Below, in pieces: positions 22,001 to 33,621 of a stretch of DNA of 64,000 bases. The notes beneath the pieces are model-generated. The model saw nothing but the letters and a program-made list of their open reading frames with translations, had not been told where the DNA came from and made no database searches. How positions within the stretch are numbered: position 1 is the stretch's first letter; each line of letters begins with the position of its first letter. The translations under genes were made by a program, and so were the position numbers. Origin of the DNA: Lithodes maja (lineage: Eukaryota > Arthropoda > Malacostraca > Decapoda > Lithodidae); contig JBAKBP010003116.1 of NCBI GenBank assembly GCA_037953745.1, forward strand, positions 1 to 64,000, read 5' to 3'.

Positions 22001-23530
22001 GTGTCGTCAGCCTACCATCCCGAGAGTCAGGGAGTCTTGGAGCGGTGGCACTCGACCCTGAAGAGTATGCTACGCTGTTACTGTGCAGAACATGACACTG
22101 ATTGGGATTTGGGTCTGCCGTATGTTCTGTTCGCTGCACGTGAAGTCCCAGGAGAGAGCCTGGGGTTCAGTCCAAATCAACTAGTCTTTGGCCATAATGT
22201 GAGAGGACCTTTAAGTATGGTGAAAGAGATCTGGGAGGGCGAAGAGAAGCCGGGGTCTGTACTTAAATATATCCTTGAGAGCCGGGAGAGACTTATAGGT
22301 TGCATGGCAGCGGCAGGTAATAACTTGGTTAATGCACAGGCGGTCATGAAGCACCAGTATGACGCCAAGGTGAAGCTTCGGGAGTTTTCGGTGGGTCAGG
22401 AGGTAATGTTGCTTTTACCTTTGCCTGGACACCCCCTTTCTGCCAAGTTTATTGGGCCGTATGTGGTGGCTAAGAAACTGTCCGACCTTGATTATCTCGT
22501 TGCAACACCTGACCGTAGAAAAAAACATCAGTTATGTCATGTTAACCTCATGAAAGAGTATGTGAGACGCCCCTCAGAGCCTCTCACTGTCCCTGTGCTG
22601 GCCTGCAGCGGCCAGGGTGGAGAAGGAGGTGGGGACAGTCATGCTGCTGAGGAGGATAGCTGGGACTGTGTCATTTCCGCGGAACAGTGGGCGGGGAATA
22701 CTGAACAAGAGGCTAGGCAAGCTGTAAGTCACCTGCCTGAGCACCAGGGTGCTGCTGTCCTAGGCCTGTTCAGGTCATACCCCTCTGTTTTCGCCGAACA
22801 CCCAGGTCTCACTACTCAGGTAACGCACGACGTGGACGTCGGTGATAATGTGCCCTTCAAGTCAGTGCCCTACCGTGTGCCCCCGGTAAAGTTGCCAGCT
22901 TTACGGGAGGAGTTAAAGTACATGGTTGAGAGAGGGATGATCACTGAAGGTTATGTGAAGTGGACATCACCCGTCACGTTGCAGCCAAAACCTGACGGCA
23001 AGGTGCGGTTCTGCATAGATTTTCGTAGGCTAAATGGCTTGACCACTACCAACCCTTACCCTTTGCCTCGAGTTGACGACAGCGTGGACAAGATAGGGAA
23101 TGCAAAGTACCTTACTAAAATTGATCTTGTAAAAGGCTACTGGCAAGTACCCCTGTCGGACCGAGCTAAGCAAGTTTGTGGTTTTGTGGTAGATGGCAAG
23201 ACCTACCAATGTAACGTAATGCCTTATGGGCTTAAGAACGCACCTGCCACGTTTCAGAACCTGATGAACGATATTTGTGACGAAATCCCTAACTGCACGA
23301 TCTACCTTGATGACGTGATAGTGTATGATGACGATTTTGAAAATCACCTAAGGCACTTAGAGACCCTGTTTGGGAAGTTGCACGATGCTGGGCTGGTGGT
23401 GAACCTGAGGAAGTGCGAGTTTGTAAAGGCTACTGTGCAGTATCTTGGCTTCGTGGTCGGGTTAGGCCGGGTGTGCCCCCCCCCTGAGCAAGATACAGGC
23501 TATCAATATGTTTCCCAGGCCCACCACTAA
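19050..23530 (+). CDS. Gag-protease-integrase-RT polyprotein (frameshifted at both ends)
   Basis: The long frame (1452 codons from about 19172) is fed by an ATG at 19050 in another frame (MSNDSSFTGED...). The shift falls in the GAGAGAGAGGG run near 19150. In order: Gag with a CCHC knuckle (CYKCQKLGHYSREC, near 20415-20460); protease LLRDTGASQTLLRN (near 20670); integrase HHCC HDVPVAGHLG...CATCQ (about 21540-21665); integrase core VVVDLVGPF, SDQGSNFTS, YHPESQGVLERW; then RT with RFCIDFRRLNG, KIDLVKGYWQVPL and active site YLDDV (23303-23317). The frame is lost in a run of nine C at 23476-23484, just before the connection to RNase H. Confidence 0.9.
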
Positions 23531-24140
23531 GCGCCAGGTCATGCGGTTCCTAGGTATGATAGGCTATTATAGGCGCTTCATCCGGGGATACTCTACTGTC
23601 TTAGCACCGTTAACTGATCTACTGTCGAAGTCAGTGAAGTTCTGTTGGGCTGCGGAGTGTCAGAGGGCTTTCGACCTAGTCAAGCACCTGCTGTGTACAC
23701 ATCCGATTTTGAGAGCCCCAGACTTCTCCAGGAGTTTTCAGCTGGCGACTGATGCCAGCGGTGTGGGTGCCGGGGCAGTGTTACTGCAGACTGATTCCGA
23801 GGGCTTGGAACACCCAGTGAGCTTCTTTTCTCGCAAGTTTAATTCGGCACAAAGGAATTACTCGACTATAGAGAAGGAGCTTCTTGCTATCGTTTTGTCG
23901 CTCAAACATTTCGAAGTTTATGTTCCAGCCTACGGCCCGGTAGTGACGATTTATACGGACCATCATCCCTTGAAATTCCTAAATCAGTTTCACAATCGGA
24001 ATATGCGGTTGACCAGGTGGTCCCTAATGCTCCAAGAGTATAATCTCAACATTCAGCATATTGCCGGGAGTGAGAACGTGATAGCAGATTGTCTATCAAG
24101 GGTTGATGATCCAGATAGTCGTGCACGGTGTGTGGATTGA
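23484..24140 (+). CDS. RNase H portion of the Gmr1-like pol
   Basis: Continues the RT after a one-base slip in the C9 tract: PLSKIQAINMFPRPTTKRQV follows the RT thumb. RNase H motifs: FQLATDASGVGAGAVL, YSTIEKELLAIVLSLKHF, IYTDHHPLKFL, ENVIADCLSRVDD. The ORF ends in TGA at 24140 with no integrase behind it, confirming the altered domain order. The slip may be a mutation, an assembly homopolymer error or a programmed frameshift. Confidence 0.9.
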   Translation: MSKIQAINMFPRPTTKRQVMRFLGMIGYYRRFIRGYSTVLAPLTDLLSKSVKFCWAAECQRAFDLVKHLLCTHPILRAPDFSRSFQLATDASGVGAGAVLLQTDSEGLEHPVSFFSRKFNSAQRNYSTIEKELLAIVLSLKHFEVYVPAYGPVVTIYTDHHPLKFLNQFHNRNMRLTRWSLMLQEYNLNIQHIAGSENVIADCLSRVDDPDSRARCVD

Positions 24141-24390
24141 GCAGGAGTAAAATTAGGCTATCATAACGCCGTCCAAAAAGATTATAAAACAATAAAATAA
24201 ACGAGAATTTTTTGTTTTAGTTTTGTAAGTCTTTATTGTTGTAGCATGATGCATGCGATATTGTGTTTTATGTATAATTCACACTTCAGTTGTTGTGCAC
24301 CTTTTGCAATTAGTGGCAGCTAAGGGTAGCAGGTCGGTTGGTTGCCTGTCAGATTTTGATAATGCTTCTAAGGTCGATTATCTAAAATCT

Positions 24391-24399
24391 TGGGGGGGC
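24391..24399 (+). other. Polypurine tract
   Basis: TGGGGGGGC directly before the 3' LTR, in the expected place for plus-strand priming. Confidence 0.6.
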
Positions 24400-26200
24400 T
24401 GTGACGCACCCAGTGTGTGGCAACGCAACCTGATTGTACTCCTTGGTACTCCACTGTACCGCCACGGTACCGCGCTGTACCGTGCTGGCTGCTTATATTG
24501 AGTGTGACAACGTATAACTATGTTCTTTGTATCTCTGCAAAGGTCTCGTCATGTGCTAACCAGTGGTGGGTTTTGTTTTAAGCCATGTCGAGACCTTCCA
24601 TTTAATATGTAGTATCAATAGAGAAGTTGATAGATAAGACAATAGGAATTCAAAGAGAGAGAGTGAGTTAGTCTTCAAAGCGAGAGGGTAGCAGCGCGCC
24701 GCGCTGCCGGGGGGGTGGTTGCCAGACGTATGGACTGGTTGGCAGCCTTGCGCTTATAGCTAGGCGCGACAGGGTTGGTAGTCCATTGCCGCCTGCCTAT
24801 GCTGCCTGGGCTGCCCATGTTGTCGTACTGCACATTGCCTGGAGGCTCGCTGTGTGCTCTATGACCAGGTTGCCTAGAACCTTTGAGATTCTAACATCCC
24901 TTGCCCTCTCTCCCAATTTCTCACGGTTGCACTCTTTCTCTCTGACGACATTACTCTCATTTCATTCTTCTCTCTATTTAAATGCATACCCTTCCCTTGA
25001 GGTCCTAAAGGAGTTTCAGCACTCACCTCTCGTATTACTCTTAGGACAAGCATATATTTACATGTATTAGATTTAAGGGGTTAATGTGAACAGCGATCTT
25101 CTTGATGAGGATAGTTGGTGAACGTTCTACATGTTCACGAGTTATATGCCCAGCTCATCATCCAATTTGTGACTAGACTAGTGCCATGTGTAAGAGCCCG
25201 ACCATGCCCAGGAGTTGTCTGTAGAGGGGCGAGGACTTAGCCTTGATTTGCCTACCGAGCCAGGAGCGAGTGCAGTACCAGAGACTATAGCTCGCTCGTA
25301 GTGCCGGTATAGTAGAGTAACGTAATTTATCTGTCCTTGTGTTCTCTACAGTCTTTTCCTGGGTTCTCGCTTTCGGTGCTGGGACTCGTTGTTCCTGTGA
25401 CTTGGCCTGCTAGCTAGAACACATGGGGATGATGAGTGGGTGATATCTTTATTTTACTATGCATTGCAGCTCTCTTTAAGTTTATGTATGTAACACTTTA
25501 CAATACACATTACTCACACACAAGACAACACTATTAATACTTTCATGTATCAATTAACTGCACTGTCGTTTTGCTGCTGTGTCCGGAGTTCCGTTGCGTA
25601 GGGCGCATACGGACTCAGAGGGGAGACAGAGTGAGAGAAGCGAAGTAGCCTATGCGGTAGTAGGCTACCGGCGCAGTACTGTTGCCTGCAACCTTTTTGT
25701 TATTCCAAGTATAGATTCATTATTACAATAAGTGACTACTATTTATGTTCCTTCCATGTGTATTATTAGGTATCTACTGGATCATGAACATCTTGTATGC
25801 TACATGCTAGTGCATGTTAGTAGGGGACAGTTATTCTAGTGCACGCGCTTTCAAATAGGCGTGTACATTTAGCATTTCACTGTCATACCTTTAGCCTGCT
25901 TCTATTCTACATTATTAGAGGCTTAATATTAACGTAGTTTCTTGAGTATTGCATTTCTTTAGTAATAACGTAACCTATAAATGTCTGAGGGAGTTTAGCC
26001 TCATAGCCTACCCCTGTTGTACACTTTCGCCGAGTTAAGGTACCTCGTTACCATAGACGATAACTCTGTAGGGCGTTGGTGCTTTTGTTGTCTGGAGCAT
26101 ATAGTATTTGGGACTGGAATCGAGCGTGTCGTTGTCACATAAGCCATTTCTGTCCTACGATCAAGAATCCCGAATATGTATTGCCGATCCAGCCGTAACA
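24400..26200 (+). repeat. 3' LTR of the Gmr1-like element
   Basis: About 1801 bp, matching 16993-18778. It ends CCGTAACA and is followed immediately by the minisatellite. Confidence 0.9.
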
Positions 26201-28300
26201 ATACCCTCCCCGGTCCTCAACGAAACCTTCCCCGGTCCCCAACAATACCATCATTGTCTTCAACGAGACCCTCCCCGGTCCTCAACGAGACCGTCTCAGT
26301 CCTCGACGAGATCCTCTCCTGTCCTTAACGAGACCGTCCCCGGTCCTCAACGAGACCATCCCCAGTCCTTAACGAGACTTTCCTCGGTCCTCAACAAGAC
26401 CATCCCGGTCCTCAACGAGACCCTCCCCTATCATCAGCGAAACCCTCCTCGGTCATCAACGAGACCATTCTCGGACCTCAATGAGACCCTCCCAGGCCAT
26501 CAACGAAACCATTCTCGGTCCACAACGAGACCATTCCCGGTCCTCAATGAGACAATCCTCGGTCCTCAACGAGACCCTCCCCGGTCTTCAACGAGACCCT
26601 CCCCGGTCCTCAACGAGATCTGCCTTGGTCCTCAACGAGACCCTCCTTGGTTATCAACGAGACCCTCCCCAGTCATCAACGAGACCCTCTCTGGTCATCA
26701 ACAAGACCCTCCCCGGTCCTCAACGAGACCTTCCCGGTCCTCAACGAGACCATCCCTGGACCTCAACGAGACAATCCCCGGTCATCAATGAGACCATCCC
26801 CGGTCCTCCACGAGACCATCCCCGGTCATCAACGAGACCATCCCGGTCCTCAACGAGACCATCCCCGGTCATCAATGAACCATCTCCAGTCCTCAACGAG
26901 ACCCTCCCAGGTCATCAACGAGACCATCCTCGATCCTTAACGAGACAATCCACTGTCCTCAACGAGAGCATCCTCGGTCCTCAACGAGCACTTTCCGGGT
27001 CCTCAACAGGACCTTCCCCAGTCCTCAATAGGACATTCCCCGGTCCTCAACGAGACCATCCCGGTCCTCAACGAAACCCTCCCTATCCTCAACGTGATCC
27101 TCCATGGTCCCCAACGAGACCGTCCCCGGTCCTCAACGAGGTGCTCCCCGGTCCTCAACGAGACCCTCCCCGGTCCTCAGCGAGACCCTCCCCGGTCCTC
27201 AATGAGACCCTCCACAGTACTCAACGAAACAATCCAGGTCCTCAATGAGACCCTCCCCGGTCTTCAACGAGACCATCCCCGGTCCTCAACGAGACCCTCC
27301 CCGGTCTTCAACGAGACCATCCCGGTGGTCAACGGGACCATCCCGGTCCCCAACGAATCCATCCCGGTCCTCATCGAGACCCTCCTGGTACAAAAAGAGA
27401 CCATCCCGGTCCTCAACAAGACCATCCCTGTCTTCGACGAGACTATCCCGGTGCTCAACGAGACCATTCCGGTCATCAACGAGAAACCTCCCCGGTCCTC
27501 AACGAGACCGTCCCCGTTCCTCAACGAGACCATCCCCGGTCCTCAACGAGACCCTCCCTGGTCCTCAACGAGACTCTCCACGGTCCTCAACAAGATCCTC
27601 CCTGGTCCTCAACGAGACATTCCCCGGTCCTCAACGAAACCTTCCCCGTTCCTCAATGAAACCATCCCCGGTCCTCAACGAGACCTTCCCTGGTCCTCAA
27701 CAAAATCATCCCGGGGCTCAACGAGACCATCCCGGCCCTCATCGAGACTATCCTGGTACTCCAAGAGACCATCAAGGTCCTCAACAAGACCATCCCTGTC
27801 TTCAACGAGACCCTAACTGGTCCTCAACGAGACCCTCCCGGTCCTCAACGAGATCCTCCACGGTCCTCAACGAGATCCTCCATGGTCCTCAACGACACCA
27901 TCCCCGGTCCTTAACGAGACTTTCCCTGGTACTCAACGAAACCATTCCGGTCCTCAATGAGACACTCCCCGGTCCTCAACGAGCCCATTCCGGGTCCTCA
28001 ACAGGACCTTCCCCAGTCCTCAAGAGGACAATCCCGGTCCGCAACGAGACCCCGGTCCTCAACGAGATCATCCCCGGTCTTCAACGAGACCCTCCCAGGT
28101 CATCAACGAGATCCTCCACAGTCCATAAGGAGACCCTCCCCGGTCTTCAACGAGACCCTCCCCGGTCCTCAACAAGACCATCCCAGGTCCTAAACGAGAC
28201 CATCCTGGTGGTCAACGAGACCATCCCGGTCCTCATCGAGACCATCCCGGTACTTAAAGAGACCATCCCGGTCTTCAACAAGACCATCCCAGAAACATTG
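26201..28300. repeat. 21/22-bp minisatellite (~2.1 kb)
   Basis: About 95-100 imperfect copies of a unit like CAACGAGACCATCCCGGTCCT (21 bp), with 22-bp variants (ACCCTCCCCGGTCCTCA). Because 21 is divisible by 3, long stop-free frames arise in several phases (VLNETIP, PQRDPPRSST). These are composition artefacts, not genes. The array starts at the last base of the Gypsy LTR and runs into the satellite below. Confidence 0.9.
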
Positions 28301-29375
28301 AACAATCGGCCTGATACAGAGTTAATAACGGCCTTCTAATTTTTGTTAGTATCGGCCCAATAACCGTAGTTTTTGTTGCCGTCACCGTCCCAATTTATTT
28401 TAGTTTACCGTTTGCACACCAGCCTTCGATGGAACTTTATTGGCCCGTTAACTGGGCCAATGGTGGAAAACTATAACCGTGCCGACACCAATTTTAATAT
28501 ATTGTGCCAATAACCTGTAATGTATCTGCCTGAATGGGCCAATGTATTTCCAGCAAACATTGAACTATCGGCCCTATAAATAGTTAATAACGGCCTTCTA
28601 ATTTGTGTTTGTATCGGCCCGAAAACCGTAGTTTTTGTTGCCGTCACCGTCCCAATTTATTTTAGTTTACCGTTTGCACACCAGCCTTCGATGGAACTTC
28701 ATTGGCCTGTTAACTGGGCCTACTATGGATAACTATAACCGTGCCAACACTAATTTTAATATATTGTGCCAATAACCTGTAATGTATCTGCCTGAAGTGG
28801 GCCAATGTATTTCCAGCAAACATTGAACAATCGGCCCGATAAAGAGTTAATAACGGCCTTCTAATTTTTGTTTGTATCGGCCCGAACACCGTAGTTTTTG
28901 TTGCCGTCACCGTCCCAATTTATTTTAGTTTACCGTTTGCACACCAGCCTTCGATGGAACTTTATTGGCCCGTTAACTGGGCCAATGGTGGAAAACTATA
29001 ACCGTGCCGACACCAATTTTAATATATTGTGCCAATAACCTGTAATGTATCTGCCTGAATGGGCCAATGTATTTCCAGCAAACATTGAACTATCGGCCCT
29101 ATAAATAGTTAATAACGGCCTTCTAATTTGTGTTTGTATCGGCCCGAAAACCGTAGTTTTTGTTGCCGTCACCGTCCCAATTTATTTTAGTTTACCGTTT
29201 GCACACCAGCCTTCGATGGAACTTCATTGGCCTGTTAACTGGGCCTACTATGGATAACTATAACCGTGCCAACACCAATTTTAATATATTGCGCCAATAA
29301 CCTGTAATGTATCTATCTGCCTGAAGTGGGCCAATGTATTTCCAGTAAACATTGAACAATCGGCCCGATATGTAG
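28295..29375. repeat. ~264-bp satellite with dimeric A-B higher-order pattern
   Basis: Units start ATTGAAC(A/T)ATCGGCC at about 28295, 28558, 28822, 29086 and 29350. Units 1 and 3 share TTTATTGGCCCGTTAAC plus GGGCCAATGGTGGAAAAC. Units 2 and 4 share CTATAAATAGTTAATAACGG plus TTCATTGGCCTGTTAAC and GGGCCTACTATGG. The order is thus A-B-A-B with a ~528-bp period. Each unit holds a near-palindrome around GGCCCGTTAACTGGGCC. Confidence 0.85.
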
Positions 29376-29379
29376 TTAA

Positions 29380-30016
29380 CCTAAGAAGTGCGCATGGGGG
29401 TAATTAGAAATGTCCCCCTGTGCTGACGTATTTGAGCTGTTTCCATCACTAAAATATTAATTTTACCATAAATAGCATTAATACTTATCCATACGTGCCT
29501 ATTATGGGTTGATTATAAAGGTGTTAACCTGAAACAACAATAAAACGAGTAAGAAAAACAGCGTTTGGATGGTCAAAATCGGAGATATAGGCCGAGAGTT
29601 ATAAAATTATAATGTATGGGTGAGGCAACCTGCTTTCCCGCCAATTTCCCCCAAGGCCACTGAGACACAGTCGATCGATATTCTCTCTCTCTCTCTCTTG
29701 CACTCGCTTGCTAACACTGATGACAATGCCCTGCTTGCAGCCCGCTAATGTTAGCACGAAAATATACCTCAGAATAAGGGAATAACAGGGAAAATAGGTG
29801 ATAACTGAAGGAGGGGAGGAAAGTTGGGAAGGAGGGGAGGTAGAGGAGTGATATTTTGCATGGCCCAGGGGCCCAAAAAAAAACAAATAAATAAATAAAT
29901 AAATAAAAAACAAATTTGTTTTCGATGTTTAAAGTTGATTTTTTTTTCTCTGACTCTTAAGAGTCTTCCCGCAGTCCGCCGGGGGAACTCTTAAGAGTCT
30001 TCCCGCAGTTCCCGGG
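29380..30016 (+). mobile_element. TTAA MITE family 2, copy a (~637 bp)
   Basis: TTAA at 29376-29379 and 30017-30020. Left end CCTAAGAAGTGCGCATGGGG; right end (reverse complement) CCCGGGAACTGCGGGAAGAC. It interrupts a satellite unit at the TTAA of GTTAATAACGG, so the empty site can be read from neighbouring units. The right end carries the palindrome ACTCTTAAGAGT twice. Non-coding; contains poly-A and GA/TC tracts. Confidence 0.85.
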
Positions 30017-31886
30017 TTAATAACGGCTTTATAATTTTTGTTAGTATCGGCCCGATACCTGTATTTTTTGTTGCCGTCACTGTCCCAATTTATTTTAGTT
30101 AACCGTTTGCACACCAGCCTTCGATGAAACAACATTGGCCCAGTAACTGGGCCAATGGTGGATAACCATGTTTGTGCCGACACAAATGTTAACATATCGT
30201 GCCAATAACCAGTAATGTAGCTGCCTGAAGTGGGCCAATGTATTTCCAGCAATCATTGAACAATCGGCAGGATATAGAGTTAATAACGGCCTTATAATTT
30301 ATGTTTGTATCGGCCCGATAGCCTTATTTTTTGTTGCCGTCACTGTCCCAATTTATTTTAGTTTACCGTTTGCACACCAGCCTTCAATGGAACAACATTG
30401 GCCCGGTAACTGGGCCAATGGTGGATAACCATAATCGTGCCGACATCAAAGTTAGCACATTGTGCCAATAACCTGTAATGTAGCTGACTGAAGTGGGCCA
30501 ATGTATTTTAGTTATTTCATAAGCATCCCAGATTAATTGAGCCAATGTACTTGAGCAATAATGAGGCCAGCATTGTGCTGTCTTGTATTCGTCCGATACC
30601 TTTAGATCTGTCAGCCAATATCGGCCCATTTGATTTATGCAAATATTCAGAAACCCAAGATATATTGGTCCTATGCATGATAACCATAATCATGCCACTT
30701 AATGTTGTATTTAAGTGGCCTAGTAATTATAATGTCAGCTGCCAGCATTGTACCAATGATGGAAGACCTTGCATGTGCCGATTCACTCTGTGCTATACTG
30801 GGCCAATAACTGCCAGAATCGCTCCGTTTCATTTTAGTTTACCGGTTAACCGCACCATGCCCTTCGATGGAACAACATTGGCCCGGTAACTTGGCCAATG
30901 GTGGATAACCATAATCGTGCCGACATCAATGTTAACACATTGTGCCAATAACCTGTAATGTAGCTGACTGAAGTGGGTCAATGTATTTTAGTTATTTCAT
31001 AAGCATCAAAGATTAATTGGGCCACTGCAGTAAAACAATAATCAGACCAGCATTGTTTTGTTTATATTGGTCCAATACCTTTTGATCTGTCGGCCAATAT
31101 CGGCCCATTGATTTAATTAAATACCTGTATACCAAAACTCAATATACATTGGCCCTATGCATGAGAAACATGGTCGTGCTAATTAATGTTGTATTTAAGT
31201 GGCCCAGTAAATATAATGTCACCTGACAGCATTGGACCAATGATGGAAGACCTTGCTTGTACCGATTCACTCTGTACTGTACTGGGCCAATAACTCTGCC
31301 AGAACCGCTCCGTTTCATTTTAGTTTACCGCTTGCATCCCGGCCTTTGATGGAACAACATTGGCACAGTAATTTGCCCAATGTTGGATAACCATAATTGT
31401 GCTGACATAAATGTTAACATGTTGTGCCAATTATATGTGTAATGTAGCTGCCTGAAGTTGGCCAATGAATCCCATATTATTTGGGCCATGTAATCAGGCA
31501 AGCAATGTGTTGTCTTGTATTGGTCCGATACCTTTAGATCTGTCGGCCAATATCGGCCCATTTGATTTATGCAAATACCGGTATTCAGAAACCCAAGATA
31601 TTTTGACCCTATGCATGATCACCATAATCATGCCAATTAATGTTGTATTTAAGTGGACTAGTAAATCAAATGTCAGCTGCCAGCATTGGACCAATGATGG
31701 AAGACCTTGCATGTGCCGATTCACTCTATGCTGTACTGGGCCAATAACTGCCAGAACCTTTCCGTTTGATTTTAGTTTACCATTTGCACCCCGGCATTCG
31801 ATGGAACAACATTGGCCCGGTAAATGGGCCAATAATGGATAACCTGATTCATGACATCAGTTTTTACTACATTGTGCCAATATCCC
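30017..31886. repeat. Satellite continuation, diverged and longer units
   Basis: Resumes the ~250-bp units (TTAATAACGG; CCAATTTATTTTAGTT; GGAACAACATTGGCCCGG). The array then passes into ~480-bp compound units that add a block with CCAGCATTG, GTCGGCCAATATCGGCCCAT and AAGACCTTGC. GGCCAAT or its complement appears many times. The antisense and sense frames here are repeat artefacts. Confidence 0.8.
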
Positions 31887-31890
31887 TTAA

Positions 31891-32516
31891 CCCGGGAGCT
31901 GCGGGAAGACTCTTAAGAGTTCCCCCGGCGGACTGCGGGAAGACTCTCCTGAGTAAGTAAAATTAAAAATCAACTTTTGACATCGAAAAAAACAAAAATA
32001 TTATTTTTATTTTTTTATTTTTTTATTTTTTTTTGGCCCCTGGGCCATGCAAAATCTCAGTCCTCTACCTCCCCTCCTTCCCCACTTTCCTCCTATCCCT
32101 CAGTTATCACCTATTTTCCCTATTATTCCCTTATTCTGAGGTATATTTTCGTGCTAACATTAGCGAGTTGCAAGCAGGGTGTTGTCATCACTGATAGCAA
32201 TCGAGTGCAAGAGAGAGAGAGAGAATATCGATCGACTGTGTCGCAGTGGCCTTGGGGAAAATTGGCGGGAAGGTAGCTTGCCTCACCCATACATTATACA
32301 ACTCGCGGGCTATATCTCCGATTTTGACCATCCAAACGCTGTTTTCACTCGTTTTATTGTTGTTTCAGGTTAATACCTTTATAATCAACCCATAATAGGC
32401 GCATATGGATAATTATTAATGCTATTAATGGTACAATGAATATTTTAGTGACGAAAAACCTCAAATACGTCAGCACAGGGGGAGGTTTTCAATTACCCCC
32501 GTGCGCACTTCAGAGG
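31891..32516 (-). mobile_element. TTAA MITE family 2, copy b (~626 bp)
   Basis: TTAA at 31887-31890 and 32517-32520; inverted relative to copy a. Left CCCGGGAGCTGCGGGAAGAC, then the palindrome ACTCTTAAGAGT. Right end (reverse complement) CCTCTGAAGTGCGCACGGGG. Also inserted within the satellite. Confidence 0.85.
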
Positions 32517-33600
32517 TTAAAGGGGACAAAAACAACAGTGTTAATAATGTCACTGTTATGAATTGGTTGAATATAGGCCATATTCAGAACAGATTGCGGG
32601 AAACCGTAATTATTCCAATACCAATTTTCACTCTATTGATTTGATAACCTAAACTCTGATTGCCATCTTTGGCCCAATTTGCTACCGTTGTCTGTTTGCA
32701 CAGCGGGATGTACGGGCCCAGTGCTGGCCCGTGTTTCAGACCAATAAAGGTAAACCTGAATCATGTTGACAGCAGTTTTTACTACATTGTGCCATTAATC
32801 CTTAAGCTGGCTGCCTGTATTGGTCCAACAGATGCCGGTTCTGCCGGATTTCAGGATCTTTGAGGTCCGAAACAGCAAAGTTTTACTGTTCAGTATATTT
32901 TTTTTATATTGGCTCAATGTTGGCCCTAATCAGGACCGATGTCAGTGAACTTGAATCATGCCAATGTCAATTTTAACTTTATAAATCTGATAACCTTTAC
33001 TCCGATTGCCCGCTTTGGCCCAATTTAATATAGTTATCCGTTTGCACAGCAGGATATGGACCGGTATGTGCCCAGTAGTGGTCGATGTTTCGGACCGATG
33101 AGGGGAAACAGAAGTCATGCCAACTCCAATTTGCACTACATTCGACCAACAATCTTAAACCTAGGTGCCAGTATTCGCCCAATTCAATTTATATATCAGC
33201 TTGTATAACAGTTCTATAATAGTTTTAATCTGGACAAAAGAGGAAGAACCGTAATCATGCCATTATAGATTATAACTACATTTTGCCAATAACCATAAAT
33301 CTGACTCATGTTTGGCCCAATTTATTTAAGTTATAATTTTCATAGTGAAATGTATGGGCCTAGTAACTGGCCCATGTGTAGTACTGATGATGGGAGACCG
33401 GAATCATGCCAACACTAAATTGTCCTATATTGGACAAAGTACTGTACCTTAAAAGCTGATATTTAAAATACATCGGTCCAAAACTGGCAACAACATTTTA
33501 TATTGATATCCATTTACACCCAGGGATGTATGTGTTTAGTACTGGCCCGTGTAGGCTATGTGTGTGCTACTCAAGGGAAATTCTACAAATAGTTTATTTT
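32517..33600. repeat. Degenerate tail of the GGCCAAT satellite
   Basis: Recognisable but decayed units (GGCCCAATTTA, TTTGCACAGC, TACTACATTGTGCC, GTAATCATGCCA) fade towards 33.6 kb. No gene. Confidence 0.65.
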
Positions 33601-33621
33601 TAAGAGTTAAATGGAAAATCT

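Larger units (their letters stand above)
16993..26200 (+). mobile_element. Gypsy-type LTR retrotransposon with integrase upstream of RT (Gmr1-like)
   Basis: A complete element: 5' LTR 16993-18778, a primer-binding-like TGG motif at 18782, coding region 19050-24140, a G-run polypurine tract at about 24391-24399, and 3' LTR 24400-26200. Pol order is protease, integrase, RT, RNase H rather than the usual Gypsy order with integrase last. That arrangement is the signature of the Gmr1 group. LTRs start TGTGACGC and end CGTAACA. They differ by scattered substitutions and small indels, for example an extra TGTTGTCGTACTGCAC in the 3' LTR near 24819. I see no target-site duplication: the left flank is BEL, the right flank a minisatellite. 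Confidence 0.9.

Noticed and set aside
16988..26205. Inverted ACACCCT/ATACCCT similarity at the Gypsy flanks as an inverted target duplication
   Set aside because: Seven bases with a mismatch and wrong orientation; chance is a sufficient explanation.
26108..28339. Several 200-360-codon frames over the 26-28 kb region
   Set aside because: They are produced by the 21/22-bp minisatellite; residues repeat with the unit and no start, splice or domain evidence exists.
28295..33600. CRISPR-like repeat array
   Set aside because: Units are long, contiguous and without unique spacers; this is eukaryotic satellite DNA.
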